From an uncultured Rhodospirillales bacterium (GTDB lineage: Bacteria; Pseudomonadota; Alphaproteobacteria; CAAGCB01; CAG-977), in the NCBI GenBank assembly GCA_902777205.1, contig CACYSU010000001.1, positions 85,832-149,831 of the forward strand: DNA of 64,000 nucleotides, in the 5' to 3' direction. Positions 42,156 to 53,961 of the stretch are shown here, piece by piece. Position 1 is the first letter of the stretch. Each line of letters opens with the position of its first letter. The notes under the pieces are model-generated. The model made no database searches. It saw only the letters and a program-made list of their open reading frames with translations, and was not told the DNA's origin. Made by a program: the position numbers and the translations under genes.

Positions 42156-42184
42156 TGGAAATAGGTTGAACGGTCGTATATACT
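42156..42184 (+). promoter_or_regulatory. Possible promoter of the glycogen locus
   Basis: TGGAAA (42156-42161) and TATACT (42179-42184) are 17 bases apart, 34 bases before the glgE ATG. The region diverges from the kinase gene promoter. Confidence 0.45.
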
Positions 42185-42218
42185 GATCGAAATTTTTGTT
42201 TTAAGGGAACTGAAAACC

Positions 42219-44330
42219 ATGGGACGAGAAAGAAAAATCAAACCGAAAAAAACACCCGTACTGACCGGTTCGGACGTGTCGAATGTCAGCAAACGGGGGT
42301 GGGTGATCAAGGAAAAGAAAAACCGCCTGTCGGACTATGCGGCCAGTTCTCCGATCACGATCGAACACGTCAGCCCGCAGATCAGCGCGGGGCGTTTCGC
42401 CGTCAAACGCGAAGTCGGCGACACGATGGAGGTCACCGCCAGCATCTTTAAGGACGGGCACGATTTGTTGAAAGCCGTCGTCCTGTGCCGCCACGCCGAT
42501 TCCGACGAATGGTGGGAATCGCCGATGTACGAGGTCAATCACGGTTTGGCGTTGTGGAGCGGCAGCCTGTGGTTCGGCGACAACACGCGCTATATCTACA
42601 CGATCGAAGCGTGGGTGGACGAATTCGGCACATGGCGCGACGGAACGATGAAAAAGCGTGAAGCCGGTCAGGGCGTCGCGCTGGAATTGGTCGAAGGCGC
42701 GGACATCATCCGCAAAACGCTGGAACGTTTGGCCGCGTCGGCCGACGTGCGCGATCCGGATGCCCGCGAACACGACATCGCTTTCCTGTCGGATGTTTTG
42801 GCGCGTTTCGACGCCAGTCAGGACGAATACGAATGCGCCAACCTGTTGATGAGCGACGAAGTTCTGGACGCCATGGACCGCTGGCCCGACCGCGACAAGG
42901 CCACGCGCTACGACCGCGAATTGGAAGTCTTCGTCGATCGCGAACGCGCGCGATTCGGCGCGTGGTACGAAATGGACGTCCGGTCGCAGGGAACGCAAGA
43001 GGGCGTGCACGGCACGTTCAAGGACGGCGAGGCGCGTCTGCCCGAAATCAAGGAAATGGGGTTTGATGTCGTCTATCTGCTGCCGATTCATCCGATCGGC
43101 CACACGCACCGCAAAGGCAAAAACAATTCGCTGGTGTGCGAACCCGGCGATGTCGGGTCGCCTTACGCCATCGGGTCGGAAGAGGGCGGACACAAGGCGA
43201 TCCACCCGCAGCTGGGCACGATGGACGATTTCCGTTCCTTCGTCCGCCGCGCGCGCGAATTGGATATGGAGGTCGCCCTTGACTTCGCCATTCAATGTTC
43301 GCCCGATCACCCGTGGATCAAGGAACATCCCGAATGGTTCACGTTCCGTCCGGACGGCACGATCAAATACGCGGAAAACCCGCCGAAAAAGTATCAGGAC
43401 ATCGTGAACGTCGATTTTTACGGGCCGCAAGGCGATTCGCTGTGGATCGAGCTGCGCGACACGTTTTTGTTCTGGGCGAAAGAGGGAATCCGCATTTTCC
43501 GCATTGACAACCCGCACACGAAATCCGTTCCGTTCTGGGAATGGGTGATCCGCGAAGTGCAGAGCGTCTATCCCGACACGCTGTTTCTGGCCGAAGCGTT
43601 CACGCGTCCGCCGATGATGCAGATGCTGGCGAAAATCGGGTTCACCCAGTCGTATTCCTATTTCACTTGGCGCGAAACCCGCAAAGAGCTGGAGGAATAC
43701 TTCACCGAACTGACGCAGACGGATTTAAAGGAATACTTCCGTCCGAACCTGTTCCCGACGACGCCGGACATCATGCCGTTCTATCTGCACGACGCGCCGC
43801 GGTCGGCGTTCATCATCCGGTTCATTCTGGCGGCGACGCTGTCCCCGTCCTACGGAATGCTGAACGGTTACGAACTGTGCGAAAACGACGGCATTTACGG
43901 CAAAGAGGAATTCAACAATTCCGAAAAGTACGAGATCCGCGTCCGCGATTGGAACGCCGACGGCAACATCAAGGATCTGATTTCCCAGATCAACTGGATC
44001 CGCGGCGAAAACTACGCGCTGCAGCTGTACGAAAACCTGCGTTTCTACGGGTCGGAAAACGAAAACATCATGTTCTACGGCAAAATGACCGAAGACCGCG
44101 GCAATATGATTTTCGTGGCGATCAGCCTTGATCCGTGGCACGGGCAGGCGGGGCGCGTCTGGTTCCCGACGGACGAAATGGGCGTCGCGCCGGGCGGCCG
44201 TTTCTGGGTCGAGGAATTGATGAGCGGCCGCCAGTTCGAGGTGCGCGGCAGCGAATTGTGGGTCAACCTGTACCCCGCCGGCAATCAGGCCGAAATCTAC
44301 CGCGTCACGCCGATCGACAGGGCGTGGTAG
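42219..44330 (+). CDS. glgE: Alpha-1,4-glucan:maltose-1-phosphate maltosyltransferase GlgE
   Basis: 703-residue GH13_3 enzyme that adds maltosyl units from maltose-1-phosphate to alpha-1,4-glucan. An N-terminal beta domain (about 45-150) and helical insert precede the barrel. Diagnostic stretches are LLPIHPIGHTHRKGKNN, IGSEEGGHKAIHPQLGTMDD, FAIQCSPDHPWIKEHPEWFT and YAENPPKKYQDI. The nucleophile Asp is in IRIFRIDNPHTK and the acid/base Glu in LFLAEAFTRP. AAGGGA lies upstream of the ATG. It is first in a run with mak, glgB, glgX and malQ. No treS is present in the window, so the maltose-1-phosphate must come from free maltose via Mak. Confidence 0.94.
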   Translation: MGRERKIKPKKTPVLTGSDVSNVSKRGWVIKEKKNRLSDYAASSPITIEHVSPQISAGRFAVKREVGDTMEVTASIFKDGHDLLKAVVLCRHADSDEWWESPMYEVNHGLALWSGSLWFGDNTRYIYTIEAWVDEFGTWRDGTMKKREAGQGVALELVEGADIIRKTLERLAASADVRDPDAREHDIAFLSDVLARFDASQDEYECANLLMSDEVLDAMDRWPDRDKATRYDRELEVFVDRERARFGAWYEMDVRSQGTQEGVHGTFKDGEARLPEIKEMGFDVVYLLPIHPIGHTHRKGKNNSLVCEPGDVGSPYAIGSEEGGHKAIHPQLGTMDDFRSFVRRARELDMEVALDFAIQCSPDHPWIKEHPEWFTFRPDGTIKYAENPPKKYQDIVNVDFYGPQGDSLWIELRDTFLFWAKEGIRIFRIDNPHTKSVPFWEWVIREVQSVYPDTLFLAEAFTRPPMMQMLAKIGFTQSYSYFTWRETRKELEEYFTELTQTDLKEYFRPNLFPTTPDIMPFYLHDAPRSAFIIRFILAATLSPSYGMLNGYELCENDGIYGKEEFNNSEKYEIRVRDWNADGNIKDLISQINWIRGENYALQLYENLRFYGSENENIMFYGKMTEDRGNMIFVAISLDPWHGQAGRVWFPTDEMGVAPGGRFWVEELMSGRQFEVRGSELWVNLYPAGNQAEIYRVTPIDRAW

Positions 44331-44339
44331 GAAAACGTT

Positions 44340-44377
44340 CAAAAGTGACGGCTGTAAAAAAACAGTTGTCACTTTTG
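44340..44377 (+). promoter_or_regulatory. Strong hairpin between glgE and mak
   Basis: CAAAAGTGAC (44340-44349) pairs perfectly with GTCACTTTTG (44368-44377), continued inward by GGCTGT/ACAGTT with two G-U pairs, for a 16-pair stem. Only GTTTG follows, so it is a poor terminator and may serve mRNA stability or differential expression. A 10-base palindrome TTAACGTTAA lies downstream at 44402-44411. Confidence 0.6.
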
Positions 44378-44429
44378 GTTTGATTGGGTCATACTTCGGT
44401 TTTAACGTTAACAGTTCAAGGCGCCAAAT

Positions 44430-45992
44430 ATGCTTGCCAGTTTGAAAGATCAAGAGTTTTTATCCGTTGAAAAAGAAAATCTGAACGAACTTTTAAAGGA
44501 TCCCGTTTTTCAGGATTCACTGTGCCAAAAGCTGGAAGGCTTCATGCCGTCGAAACGCTGGTACAGCGCGAAGGACGACACGATTTCCACCGTTTGTTTC
44601 CAGACGATCGTGCCGGTCGGCGACATTCAGATGGCCGTCGTTCTGGTCGCGCTGAAAGGCGGGGACAAACCGATGTTCCAGATTCCGATGCGCATGGCGT
44701 TTGACGACGCCGCCGAAAAAATCGCGGAAAGCGCCGTGATCACGGGCGTCGAGCTGCCGGACGGACGGCAGGGCGTCATTTACGACGCGGCGGGGGACGA
44801 CGATTTTTCGGCCAATCTGCTGCCTTTGCTGGAAAACGACGCGGAAATCGCGACGCCGGCCGGCGTTGTTTTCCACGGCGCGTCAACGGCGGCGGGCAAG
44901 GCTTTGATCCGCGAAGTCGCCGGTCAGCCGCAGAAAATGCTGGGGGTGGAGCAAAGCAACACGTCTTTGATCGTCGGGCAAAAAATCATGTTGAAAATGT
45001 ACCGCCGCACGGCGTTCGGATCGCATCCGGAAATCGCGACGACGGCTTTTCTGACCGAAGAAGCCGGATTTAAAAACACGCCCGCCTATCTGGGGATGCT
45101 GGAATTGCAATTCGCGGACGGCCGTTCCATGGCGGCGGGGATTCTGCAAAGCTTCGTTCCCAACGTCGGTGACGGGTGGTCGTACACGATGGATTACCTG
45201 AAATCGTATTTTTCCGACGCGCTGACGGGCGAAAACGCGGGCGGCCATGAAACGTATTTGAAAGAAGCCAACCTGTTGGGGCAGAGAACGGCCGAAATGC
45301 ACAAAGCGTTTTTCAAAGGAACGGACGACGTGTTCCGTCCCGCCCATGTCAAGGCGGACGATTTGGAAAGCTGGCGCGATCAGGCGGTCGCGCAGGCCGA
45401 CCGGACGCTGGCGGTTTGCGCGGCGAACGTCGAAAAGCTGACGGGCGATTTGAAAACGCGCGTTCAGGCGTTGATCGACGGCCGCGAAAAGATCGTCGCG
45501 CGCATCGGCGAACTGCTGCCCGTCGTCGCCGACGGATACAAAACCCGTTTCCACGGCGATTATCATTTGGGGCAGGTCGTCATTGACGACACGGGCGATT
45601 TCTACATTTTGGATTTCGAGGGCGAGCCTTTGCGCCCGATCAACGAACGGCAGGTGAAGCAGTCCGTTTTGAAAGACGTGGCCGGAATGGTGCGTTCGTT
45701 CGATTACGCGGCGTTCGGCGCGGTGTTGATGTATGTGCTGCCCGAAAACAGGGAAAAGGCCATGAAATTGGCCGCCGAATGGGAAAAGCAGGCCGTGCGC
45801 GCTTTCTTGGACGGCTATTTTGAAAATATGGCGGATTGCGAATCCCTGCCCGCCGACAGGGACGTGACGTTGAAACTGCTGGATCTGTTCACGTTGGAAA
45901 AAGCCCTGTACGAAGTGATTTACGAAGTCGCCAACCGCCCCGACTGGTTGGCTATTCCGATGAACGGCCTGTCCCGTTTGATTGACCTGTAA
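44430..45992 (+). CDS. mak: Maltokinase (maltose 1-phosphotransferase)
   Basis: 520 residues; phosphorylates maltose to alpha-maltose-1-phosphate with ATP, feeding GlgE. The N-terminal cap has MPSKRWYSAKDD, typical of Mak/Pep2. The kinase core has VEQSNTSLIVGQKIMLKMYR (a P-loop-like strand and the ATP Lys), then the catalytic FHGDYHLGQVVIDD and metal-binding FYILDFEGEPLRP, as in aminoglycoside-phosphotransferase-like folds. It is a stand-alone kinase rather than a TreS fusion. It sits between glgE and glgB; the spacing to glgB is 13 bases with GGAGAATGAG upstream of the next ATG. Confidence 0.92.
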   Translation: MLASLKDQEFLSVEKENLNELLKDPVFQDSLCQKLEGFMPSKRWYSAKDDTISTVCFQTIVPVGDIQMAVVLVALKGGDKPMFQIPMRMAFDDAAEKIAESAVITGVELPDGRQGVIYDAAGDDDFSANLLPLLENDAEIATPAGVVFHGASTAAGKALIREVAGQPQKMLGVEQSNTSLIVGQKIMLKMYRRTAFGSHPEIATTAFLTEEAGFKNTPAYLGMLELQFADGRSMAAGILQSFVPNVGDGWSYTMDYLKSYFSDALTGENAGGHETYLKEANLLGQRTAEMHKAFFKGTDDVFRPAHVKADDLESWRDQAVAQADRTLAVCAANVEKLTGDLKTRVQALIDGREKIVARIGELLPVVADGYKTRFHGDYHLGQVVIDDTGDFYILDFEGEPLRPINERQVKQSVLKDVAGMVRSFDYAAFGAVLMYVLPENREKAMKLAAEWEKQAVRAFLDGYFENMADCESLPADRDVTLKLLDLFTLEKALYEVIYEVANRPDWLAIPMNGLSRLIDL

Positions 45993-46005
45993 TGGAGAAT
46001 GAGAT

Positions 46006-48210
<2,205 letters not shown>

Positions 48211-48230
48211 CGCCGGAGTGATGTGAACCG

Positions 48231-50570
48231 ATGCCTACCGGAATGCGAGTATTGCCGGGACGCCCCTATCCGTTAGGGGCGACCTGGGACGGCAAGGGCG
48301 TTAATTTCGCCCTGTTTTCCGCCAACGCCGAAAAAGTGTTGCTGTGCCTGTTCGACGAAACGGGGACGCGCGAGATTCAACGCATCGCCATGCCCGAACG
48401 CACGGATGAAGTCTGGCACGTTTATTTGCCGGATGTCGCGCCGGGGCAGCTGTACGGGTACCGCGTGTTCGGCGTTTACGATCCCGAACGCGGCCACCGG
48501 TTCAATCACAACAAACTGCTGCTCGACCCTTATGCCAAATCAATCACGGGCGACCTGATTTTTCACGAAACCATGCAGGGATACCGTTCCGGCAGCCCGA
48601 AAGCCGATATGTCTTTCGACCGCCGCGACAGCGCGCCCTATGTGCCGAAATGCCGCGTCGTTGACGACGCGTTCGCGTGGGGGGGCGACCGGCGGCCGCA
48701 AACGTATTGGTACGACAGCGTCATTTACGAAGCGCATCTGAAAGGGTTCACGTTCCGCAATTCCGAAATCGACGAAAAGATCCGCGGCACGTTCGCCGGA
48801 ATGAGCGCGAAACAGGCGGTCGGGCATTTGCGGAAACTGGGCGTCAACGCGGTCGAATTCCTGCCGGTGCAGGCGTTTTTCACCGGCAACCATTTGATCA
48901 AGGCGGGATTGCACAATTACTGGGGCTATGACCCGCTGTGCTATTTCGCGCCGAACCCGTCCTATATGGCTTCGTCCGATCTGGGCGAAGTCAAAAACAT
49001 GATCCGCGTTTTCCACGAAGCCGGAATCGAAGTCATCATGGACGTGGTTTACAATCACACGGGCGAAGGCAACCAGATGGGGGTGACGCTGTCGTTCCGC
49101 GGGATCGACAACGCCGTGTATTACCGTTTGCGCGCCGACAATCCCCGTTATTACGAAGACACGACGGGATGCGGGGCGTCGTTCAACGTCGAACATCCGC
49201 GCGTCATCCAGCTGGTGATGGATTCCCTGCGCTATTGGGTGGAACAGATGCACGTGGACGGTTTCCGGTTCGATCTGGCGCCGACTTTGGCGCGGACAAG
49301 GACGGGGTTCACGAACACGGCGGGATTTTTGACGGCCGTTCAGCAGGATCCCGTTTTGCAGCGCGTCAAAATGATCGCCGAACCGTGGGACATCGGTTTG
49401 GGCGGTTATCAGATCGGCGCGTTTCCGCCGGGGTGGTCGGAATGGAACGACCGGTTCCGCGACACGGCGCGCCTGTTTTGGAAAGGCGATGCGGGACAGA
49501 TCGGCAATATGGCTTCGCGCCTGACGGGGTCGAGCGAAACGTTCGGCTACCGCGGCCGCCACCCGTGGACCAGCATCAACTTTATCACCGCGCACGACGG
49601 TTTCACGCTGAACGACGTTGTCAGCTATAACGAAAAGCACAACGAGGCGAACGGCGAAAACAACCGCGACGGCACGACGGACAACAAAACGTGGAACAGC
49701 GGCGTCGAAGGCGAAACGAACGATCCGGAAATTCTGGCGTTGCGCCGCAAACGGATGCGCGCCATGATGGCGACGCTGATGCTGTCGCTGGGGGTGCCGA
49801 TGATGACGGCCGGCGACGAATTCTGCCGCACGCAAAAGGGCAACAACAACGCCTATTGTCAGGACAGCCCGATCAGCTGGCTGAACTGGAACCAGATCGG
49901 CGACGAGGGGCGCGCGTTTTCGGATTTTGTCGCCTATCTGATCAAAATCCGCATGGCGCACCGCGTTTTCAGGCGCAAACGTTACTACACCGGCAAAAAA
50001 ATCGGGGATTCGCCGATCAAGGACATCACTTGGGTGACGCCCGAGGGGTTGGAAATGACTTCGCCGGATTGGAACAAGCCGTATGCCAAAAGCCTGTCCG
50101 CACTGATATCGGGTTCGCTCAGCGTCGCGTTTTGCAACGAAGAGGGCAAGTTCTATCCCGACAACCATTTCTTTATCGTGCTGAACGCGTTTCAGGACGA
50201 CATTGAATGGATGCTGCCCGAAGCGGGCGGGGAAACGACGTGGAACCTGATTTTGGACACGTCGCGCGACCAGCCCGCCGTCACGGGGGAAACGTTCAAA
50301 TCGGGCGACACTTACGACGTTCCGGGGTGGTCCGTTTTGCTGTTTGAATCGCCGCTGACCGACGAGGACAAGGCTGTGTTGACGGCGCGCGCCGGTATGA
50401 CGGGCATTTTGGGCAAGGTCTATCAAAACGCGAAAAGCAGCCGTTTGGTCGCGACGATCAGGGATTTGGACAATTTGGACTTTATGACATACGGCCCGAT
50501 GGGACCCGTGGCGACCTTGGCCGATTTGGAAAAGGACGAGGACAGGGACGGTTTCACCCGTTTGGTTTGA
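48231..50570 (+). CDS. glgX: Glycogen debranching enzyme GlgX (isoamylase type)
   Basis: 779 residues of GH13_11; removes short alpha-1,6 branches. The CBM48-like start is RPYPLGATWDGKGVNFALFS. Barrel motifs are GVNAVEFLPVQAF, VIMDVVYNHTGEG, VDGFRFDLAPTLAR (nucleophile Asp), KMIAEPWDIGLGGYQIG (acid Glu) and ITAHDGFTLNDVVSYNEKHN. It is over 100 residues longer than E. coli GlgX. The extra length includes a C-terminal tail after residue 705 that ends EKDEDRDGFTRLV, where DEDRDG resembles half of a calcium loop. It follows glgB after 20 bases and precedes malQ by 15 bases. Confidence 0.95.
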   Translation: MPTGMRVLPGRPYPLGATWDGKGVNFALFSANAEKVLLCLFDETGTREIQRIAMPERTDEVWHVYLPDVAPGQLYGYRVFGVYDPERGHRFNHNKLLLDPYAKSITGDLIFHETMQGYRSGSPKADMSFDRRDSAPYVPKCRVVDDAFAWGGDRRPQTYWYDSVIYEAHLKGFTFRNSEIDEKIRGTFAGMSAKQAVGHLRKLGVNAVEFLPVQAFFTGNHLIKAGLHNYWGYDPLCYFAPNPSYMASSDLGEVKNMIRVFHEAGIEVIMDVVYNHTGEGNQMGVTLSFRGIDNAVYYRLRADNPRYYEDTTGCGASFNVEHPRVIQLVMDSLRYWVEQMHVDGFRFDLAPTLARTRTGFTNTAGFLTAVQQDPVLQRVKMIAEPWDIGLGGYQIGAFPPGWSEWNDRFRDTARLFWKGDAGQIGNMASRLTGSSETFGYRGRHPWTSINFITAHDGFTLNDVVSYNEKHNEANGENNRDGTTDNKTWNSGVEGETNDPEILALRRKRMRAMMATLMLSLGVPMMTAGDEFCRTQKGNNNAYCQDSPISWLNWNQIGDEGRAFSDFVAYLIKIRMAHRVFRRKRYYTGKKIGDSPIKDITWVTPEGLEMTSPDWNKPYAKSLSALISGSLSVAFCNEEGKFYPDNHFFIVLNAFQDDIEWMLPEAGGETTWNLILDTSRDQPAVTGETFKSGDTYDVPGWSVLLFESPLTDEDKAVLTARAGMTGILGKVYQNAKSSRLVATIRDLDNLDFMTYGPMGPVATLADLEKDEDRDGFTRLV

Positions 50571-50585
50571 CAAGGATTTTTTAAA

Positions 50586-52766
50586 GTGACTCTGGATTAT
50601 ACGCAAACAGTTGATTTTTTGGCTGACAAGGCGGGGATTCTGCCCGAATTTGAATCGGAAAACGGCATTTGCACGACATCGTTTGAAACCAAAAAAGCGC
50701 TGCTGAAGGCTTTGGGATACGACGCCGACACGCCGGCGGCCGCCGAAAAATCCTTGAAAACCATGATGGAAAAGCCGTTCGCGCGCGCTTTGCCGCCGGT
50801 GACGGTGTGCTTTGCCGATCGGAAAACGGCGGAGATTCCCGTGACCGTCTTTGTTGCGGAAAACACGACATTGACGTTCGATCTGACCGCGGAAAACGGC
50901 GAAAAACGTTCGTGGCGGGCGGAAACGGCGGAACTGCCCGCGGCCGACGCGATGAAAATCGGCGAACGGGAGTGCGAACACCGCGTTTTGACGCTGGAGC
51001 TGCCGGAAACCGGCTATCACACCTTGCGCGTTTCGGGTAAAAACATTCCGGCGGCGGGGCGCGAGATGACCTTGGCCGTCGCGCCGGAAAAATGCTATAT
51101 GCCGGAAATGATGCGTCGGGGCGGGCGGCCGTGGGGCTTTCCCGTCCAGCTGTACGCCCTGCGTTCAAAAAACAACTGGGGCATCGGCGATTTTTCCGAT
51201 TTGAAAAGCATGGCGGGCGTCGCGAAAACGTTCGGGGCGGACATCGTCGGTATCAATCCGGTCAACGTCGCGTTCATGGCGAAACCGGAAACGGCCAGCC
51301 CGGATTATTCCTCCAGCCGGCTGTTTTTGAACCCGCTGTATATCGACGTGACGGCCGTCGCCGAATTCGCGCAATGCGCCGAGCTGCAAAAGTATGTGAA
51401 ATCAAAGGAATTTCAGGCGGCAATGCAAAAGGCGGCGCAAAGCCGGCTGGTCGATTACACGGCGGTCGGAAAGTTGAAAACAAAAGCGTTCCGGATGCTG
51501 TTCAACGATTTCAAAAACGCCGCCCCCGAACGGCGCGCCGCGTTTGAACGTTTTTGCAAACAGGGCGGGCGGGAATTGCGCGCGGCCGCGCTGTATCAGG
51601 CTTTGGCGGAATATTTCGCCGCGAAGAAAAAAGGTTTCGGCTTTAAAAGCTGGGGGGCGCAGTACGCTTCGCCCGACACGGCGGCCAGTTTGAAATTCGC
51701 GGCCGACCACGCGGACGATGTCGCCTATTACGAATACCTGTTCTGGCTGGCGGACGAACAGTTCGCCGCCGCGTCTGCGGAAATGGACGCGCGGGGGCTG
51801 GGCGTCGGGCTGTATCAGGATCTGGCGGTCGGCGTCGCGTCCGAAAGCGCGGAAACGTGGGGGGCGCAGGATCTGTTTGCGACGGATCTCAGCATCGGGT
51901 CGCCGCCGGATATGTTCAACGCCAACGGGCAGGAATGGGGCGTCGCCCCCATGCGGCCGGAGGCTATGCGCGACGAAGCGTATCTGTCCTATCGCAAAAT
52001 GCTGCGCGCCAATATGAAACGGGCGGGGGCGGTTCGCATCGACCATGTGATGGGGCTGGTGCGTCTGTTCTGTATTCCGCACGGGGAAAAGGGGGCGTAC
52101 CTGCGCTACAATGTCAACGACATGATGGGCATCGTCGCGTTGGAAAGCCACCGCAACAAATGTCTGGTCGTCGGCGAGGATCTGGGCGTCGTGCCGTCGT
52201 TTTTCCGTGAAATGCTGGAAAAGGCGGGCATCCTGTCGTTCCGCGTGTTCCGGTATGAACAGACGGGCGACGGGCGTTACAAACCGCTGCAATATTATCC
52301 GGAAACGGCGTTGGTCGCGGCGGGGACGCACGATATGCCGACGCTGGCGGGGTATTGGCTGGGGACGGACATCAATGTCGCGCGCGAAATCGGATTGATG
52401 GACGACGGCCGGTGCGAACAGGCGTGCCGGATGCGGCTGGACGACCGCCGCGCGATGGTTGAAGCTTTGGCGGCTGCGGGAATCTGGTTTGTCACGCCCG
52501 AAAACTTTGATGCCGAAATCAACGGCGACGCTTTGCCGCCGCGGCTGGTCGAAGCGCTTTATTCCCATTTGGCGACCGCGCCGTGCCGTTTGATGCTGGT
52601 GCAGTTGGAGGATGTTCTGGAACAGGCGGAGCAGATGAATATGCCCGGCACGAATACGGAATATCCGAACTGGCGTTACAAACTGCCCGTCATGGTCGGC
52701 GAACTGGCCGATGATGAAAGAATGTCGCGGGTGTGCGCGGCCGTCCGGAAAATCAGAAACGGCTGA
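50586..52766 (+). CDS. malQ: 4-alpha-glucanotransferase (amylomaltase)
   Basis: 726-residue GH77 disproportionating enzyme that transfers maltosyl and longer units between malto-oligosaccharides, releasing glucose. An N-terminal region of about 165 residues precedes the barrel. Motifs are GFPVQLYALRSKNNWGIGDF, the nucleophile Asp in GAVRIDHVMGLVRLF, the Glu in CLVVGEDLGVVP, and AAGTHDMPTLAGYWLGTD. Translation starts at GTG 50586, with AAGGA a little far upstream. It completes the locus, turning oligosaccharides released by GlgX into maltose-series sugars for Mak. Confidence 0.95.
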   Translation: MTLDYTQTVDFLADKAGILPEFESENGICTTSFETKKALLKALGYDADTPAAAEKSLKTMMEKPFARALPPVTVCFADRKTAEIPVTVFVAENTTLTFDLTAENGEKRSWRAETAELPAADAMKIGERECEHRVLTLELPETGYHTLRVSGKNIPAAGREMTLAVAPEKCYMPEMMRRGGRPWGFPVQLYALRSKNNWGIGDFSDLKSMAGVAKTFGADIVGINPVNVAFMAKPETASPDYSSSRLFLNPLYIDVTAVAEFAQCAELQKYVKSKEFQAAMQKAAQSRLVDYTAVGKLKTKAFRMLFNDFKNAAPERRAAFERFCKQGGRELRAAALYQALAEYFAAKKKGFGFKSWGAQYASPDTAASLKFAADHADDVAYYEYLFWLADEQFAAASAEMDARGLGVGLYQDLAVGVASESAETWGAQDLFATDLSIGSPPDMFNANGQEWGVAPMRPEAMRDEAYLSYRKMLRANMKRAGAVRIDHVMGLVRLFCIPHGEKGAYLRYNVNDMMGIVALESHRNKCLVVGEDLGVVPSFFREMLEKAGILSFRVFRYEQTGDGRYKPLQYYPETALVAAGTHDMPTLAGYWLGTDINVAREIGLMDDGRCEQACRMRLDDRRAMVEALAAAGIWFVTPENFDAEINGDALPPRLVEALYSHLATAPCRLMLVQLEDVLEQAEQMNMPGTNTEYPNWRYKLPVMVGELADDERMSRVCAAVRKIRNG

Positions 52767-52815
52767 GAAACGGGGGACGTTCGCGCGTCCCCTTTCGTCC
52801 GCCGGCGGGGAAGAG

Positions 52816-53961
52816 ATGGATACCGAAAAAAGGATTTGGCATTATTTGTTTTTGATTGTGATCGCGTTGGCGACGGGATACACTTTCCTGTTGCGTTCCG
52901 CCGGTTACGACGAAAGCGGAAAGCCCAAAACGGCGGAAATCCCGATGCGGATCGTCGGGGAGAACATGGCCGGCGATTACGCCTTGTTCCGGTTGATGGA
53001 AGAGGGGACTAAACCGCAGGAGGCCTATCGCCGCGAAAACGTTTCCGCCTTTGTCGCCGACCGGATGAAAGTTGACAGCCGGTTCGTATCCTTTGCCAAT
53101 CCGGTCAAGGCGTTTTTGTCCGTTCCGTTCTTGGCCCTGCCGTACACCGCTTTTTTCGACGCGTTCATGCTGTGGGGGATGTTCGCGTTCGGCGCGGCGC
53201 TGTACGCCATGTTTCCGCTGCGCCAAAGTCTGCTGCTGATGTTCGCCTTTCCGGTCGCTTTTTTGAACTTCACGCTGGGCGGGTGGGGCGTGTTTGTGAC
53301 GGCGTTCGCTTTGCTGGCGTTGGCTTTGGCGGACGAATTTCCGAAACGGGCGGGCGTGTTTGCCGCGCTGTGCCTGATTGAACCGGTCGTGTTCGCCGGC
53401 GTTTTGGCCGCCTATATCCTCAGAAAACAGAAAAAAGCCGCCGTCAGCGCCGTTTGTTTCGCGGCGTTTTTAACGCTTTGCGCGTTGACGCGGTACGGGG
53501 CGGGCGCGTTTGCGGCGGCGTTCGGGGCGGCCGCGCGCGCGTTGTCGGAACGGCCGTGCTCCTTTTCCTCCGTCGCCGGAATTTTGATGTGCGGCGGGAT
53601 GCCGGCCGCAGGAGCAATCGCCGTTCAAATCGCGGTTGCGGCCGGTGCTTTGTACGCGGCGTGCCGTTTGCTGGTCAACGACAAGTGCGCGCCCGCCGTT
53701 CAGGACGCCTGTCTGTGCGGCGCGCTGTGTTTCGCGTCGCCGTTTTTCTATCTGTCCGATTATGCGCTGCTGTACGCGGGGATCGCTTTTTTAATCAAGG
53801 ATTCCTTGCGCCGCGGATTGCTGAAAGGGGACGGGTGGTTGTTGATCGCGGCGTTCGCGTCGATTTATCTGGAAGGGATCGTCACCCCGCATACGGGCGC
53901 GCCGTTCCAAATGATATTGGCGGCGTGGCTGGTGTTCGCCGCTTTCCGCCGCCGGTTTTAA
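52816..53961 (+). CDS. Polytopic membrane protein, possible GT87/DUF2029-like glycosyltransferase
   Basis: 381 residues from ATG 52816 (GGGGAAGAG upstream). About ten hydrophobic helices follow one extracytoplasmic loop of about 65 residues after helix 1, which contains GDYALFRLMEEGTKPQEAYR. A large first periplasmic loop and repeated aromatic, Ala-rich helices resemble mannosyl- or arabinosyl-transferases of the GT87 type, but no decisive motif is visible. The longer open frame upstream overlaps malQ and is not used. The gene ends with a TTAA shared with the convergent gene. There are 49 bases between malQ and this ATG, so co-transcription is possible. Confidence 0.55.
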   Translation: MDTEKRIWHYLFLIVIALATGYTFLLRSAGYDESGKPKTAEIPMRIVGENMAGDYALFRLMEEGTKPQEAYRRENVSAFVADRMKVDSRFVSFANPVKAFLSVPFLALPYTAFFDAFMLWGMFAFGAALYAMFPLRQSLLLMFAFPVAFLNFTLGGWGVFVTAFALLALALADEFPKRAGVFAALCLIEPVVFAGVLAAYILRKQKKAAVSAVCFAAFLTLCALTRYGAGAFAAAFGAAARALSERPCSFSSVAGILMCGGMPAAGAIAVQIAVAAGALYAACRLLVNDKCAPAVQDACLCGALCFASPFFYLSDYALLYAGIAFLIKDSLRRGLLKGDGWLLIAAFASIYLEGIVTPHTGAPFQMILAAWLVFAAFRRRF

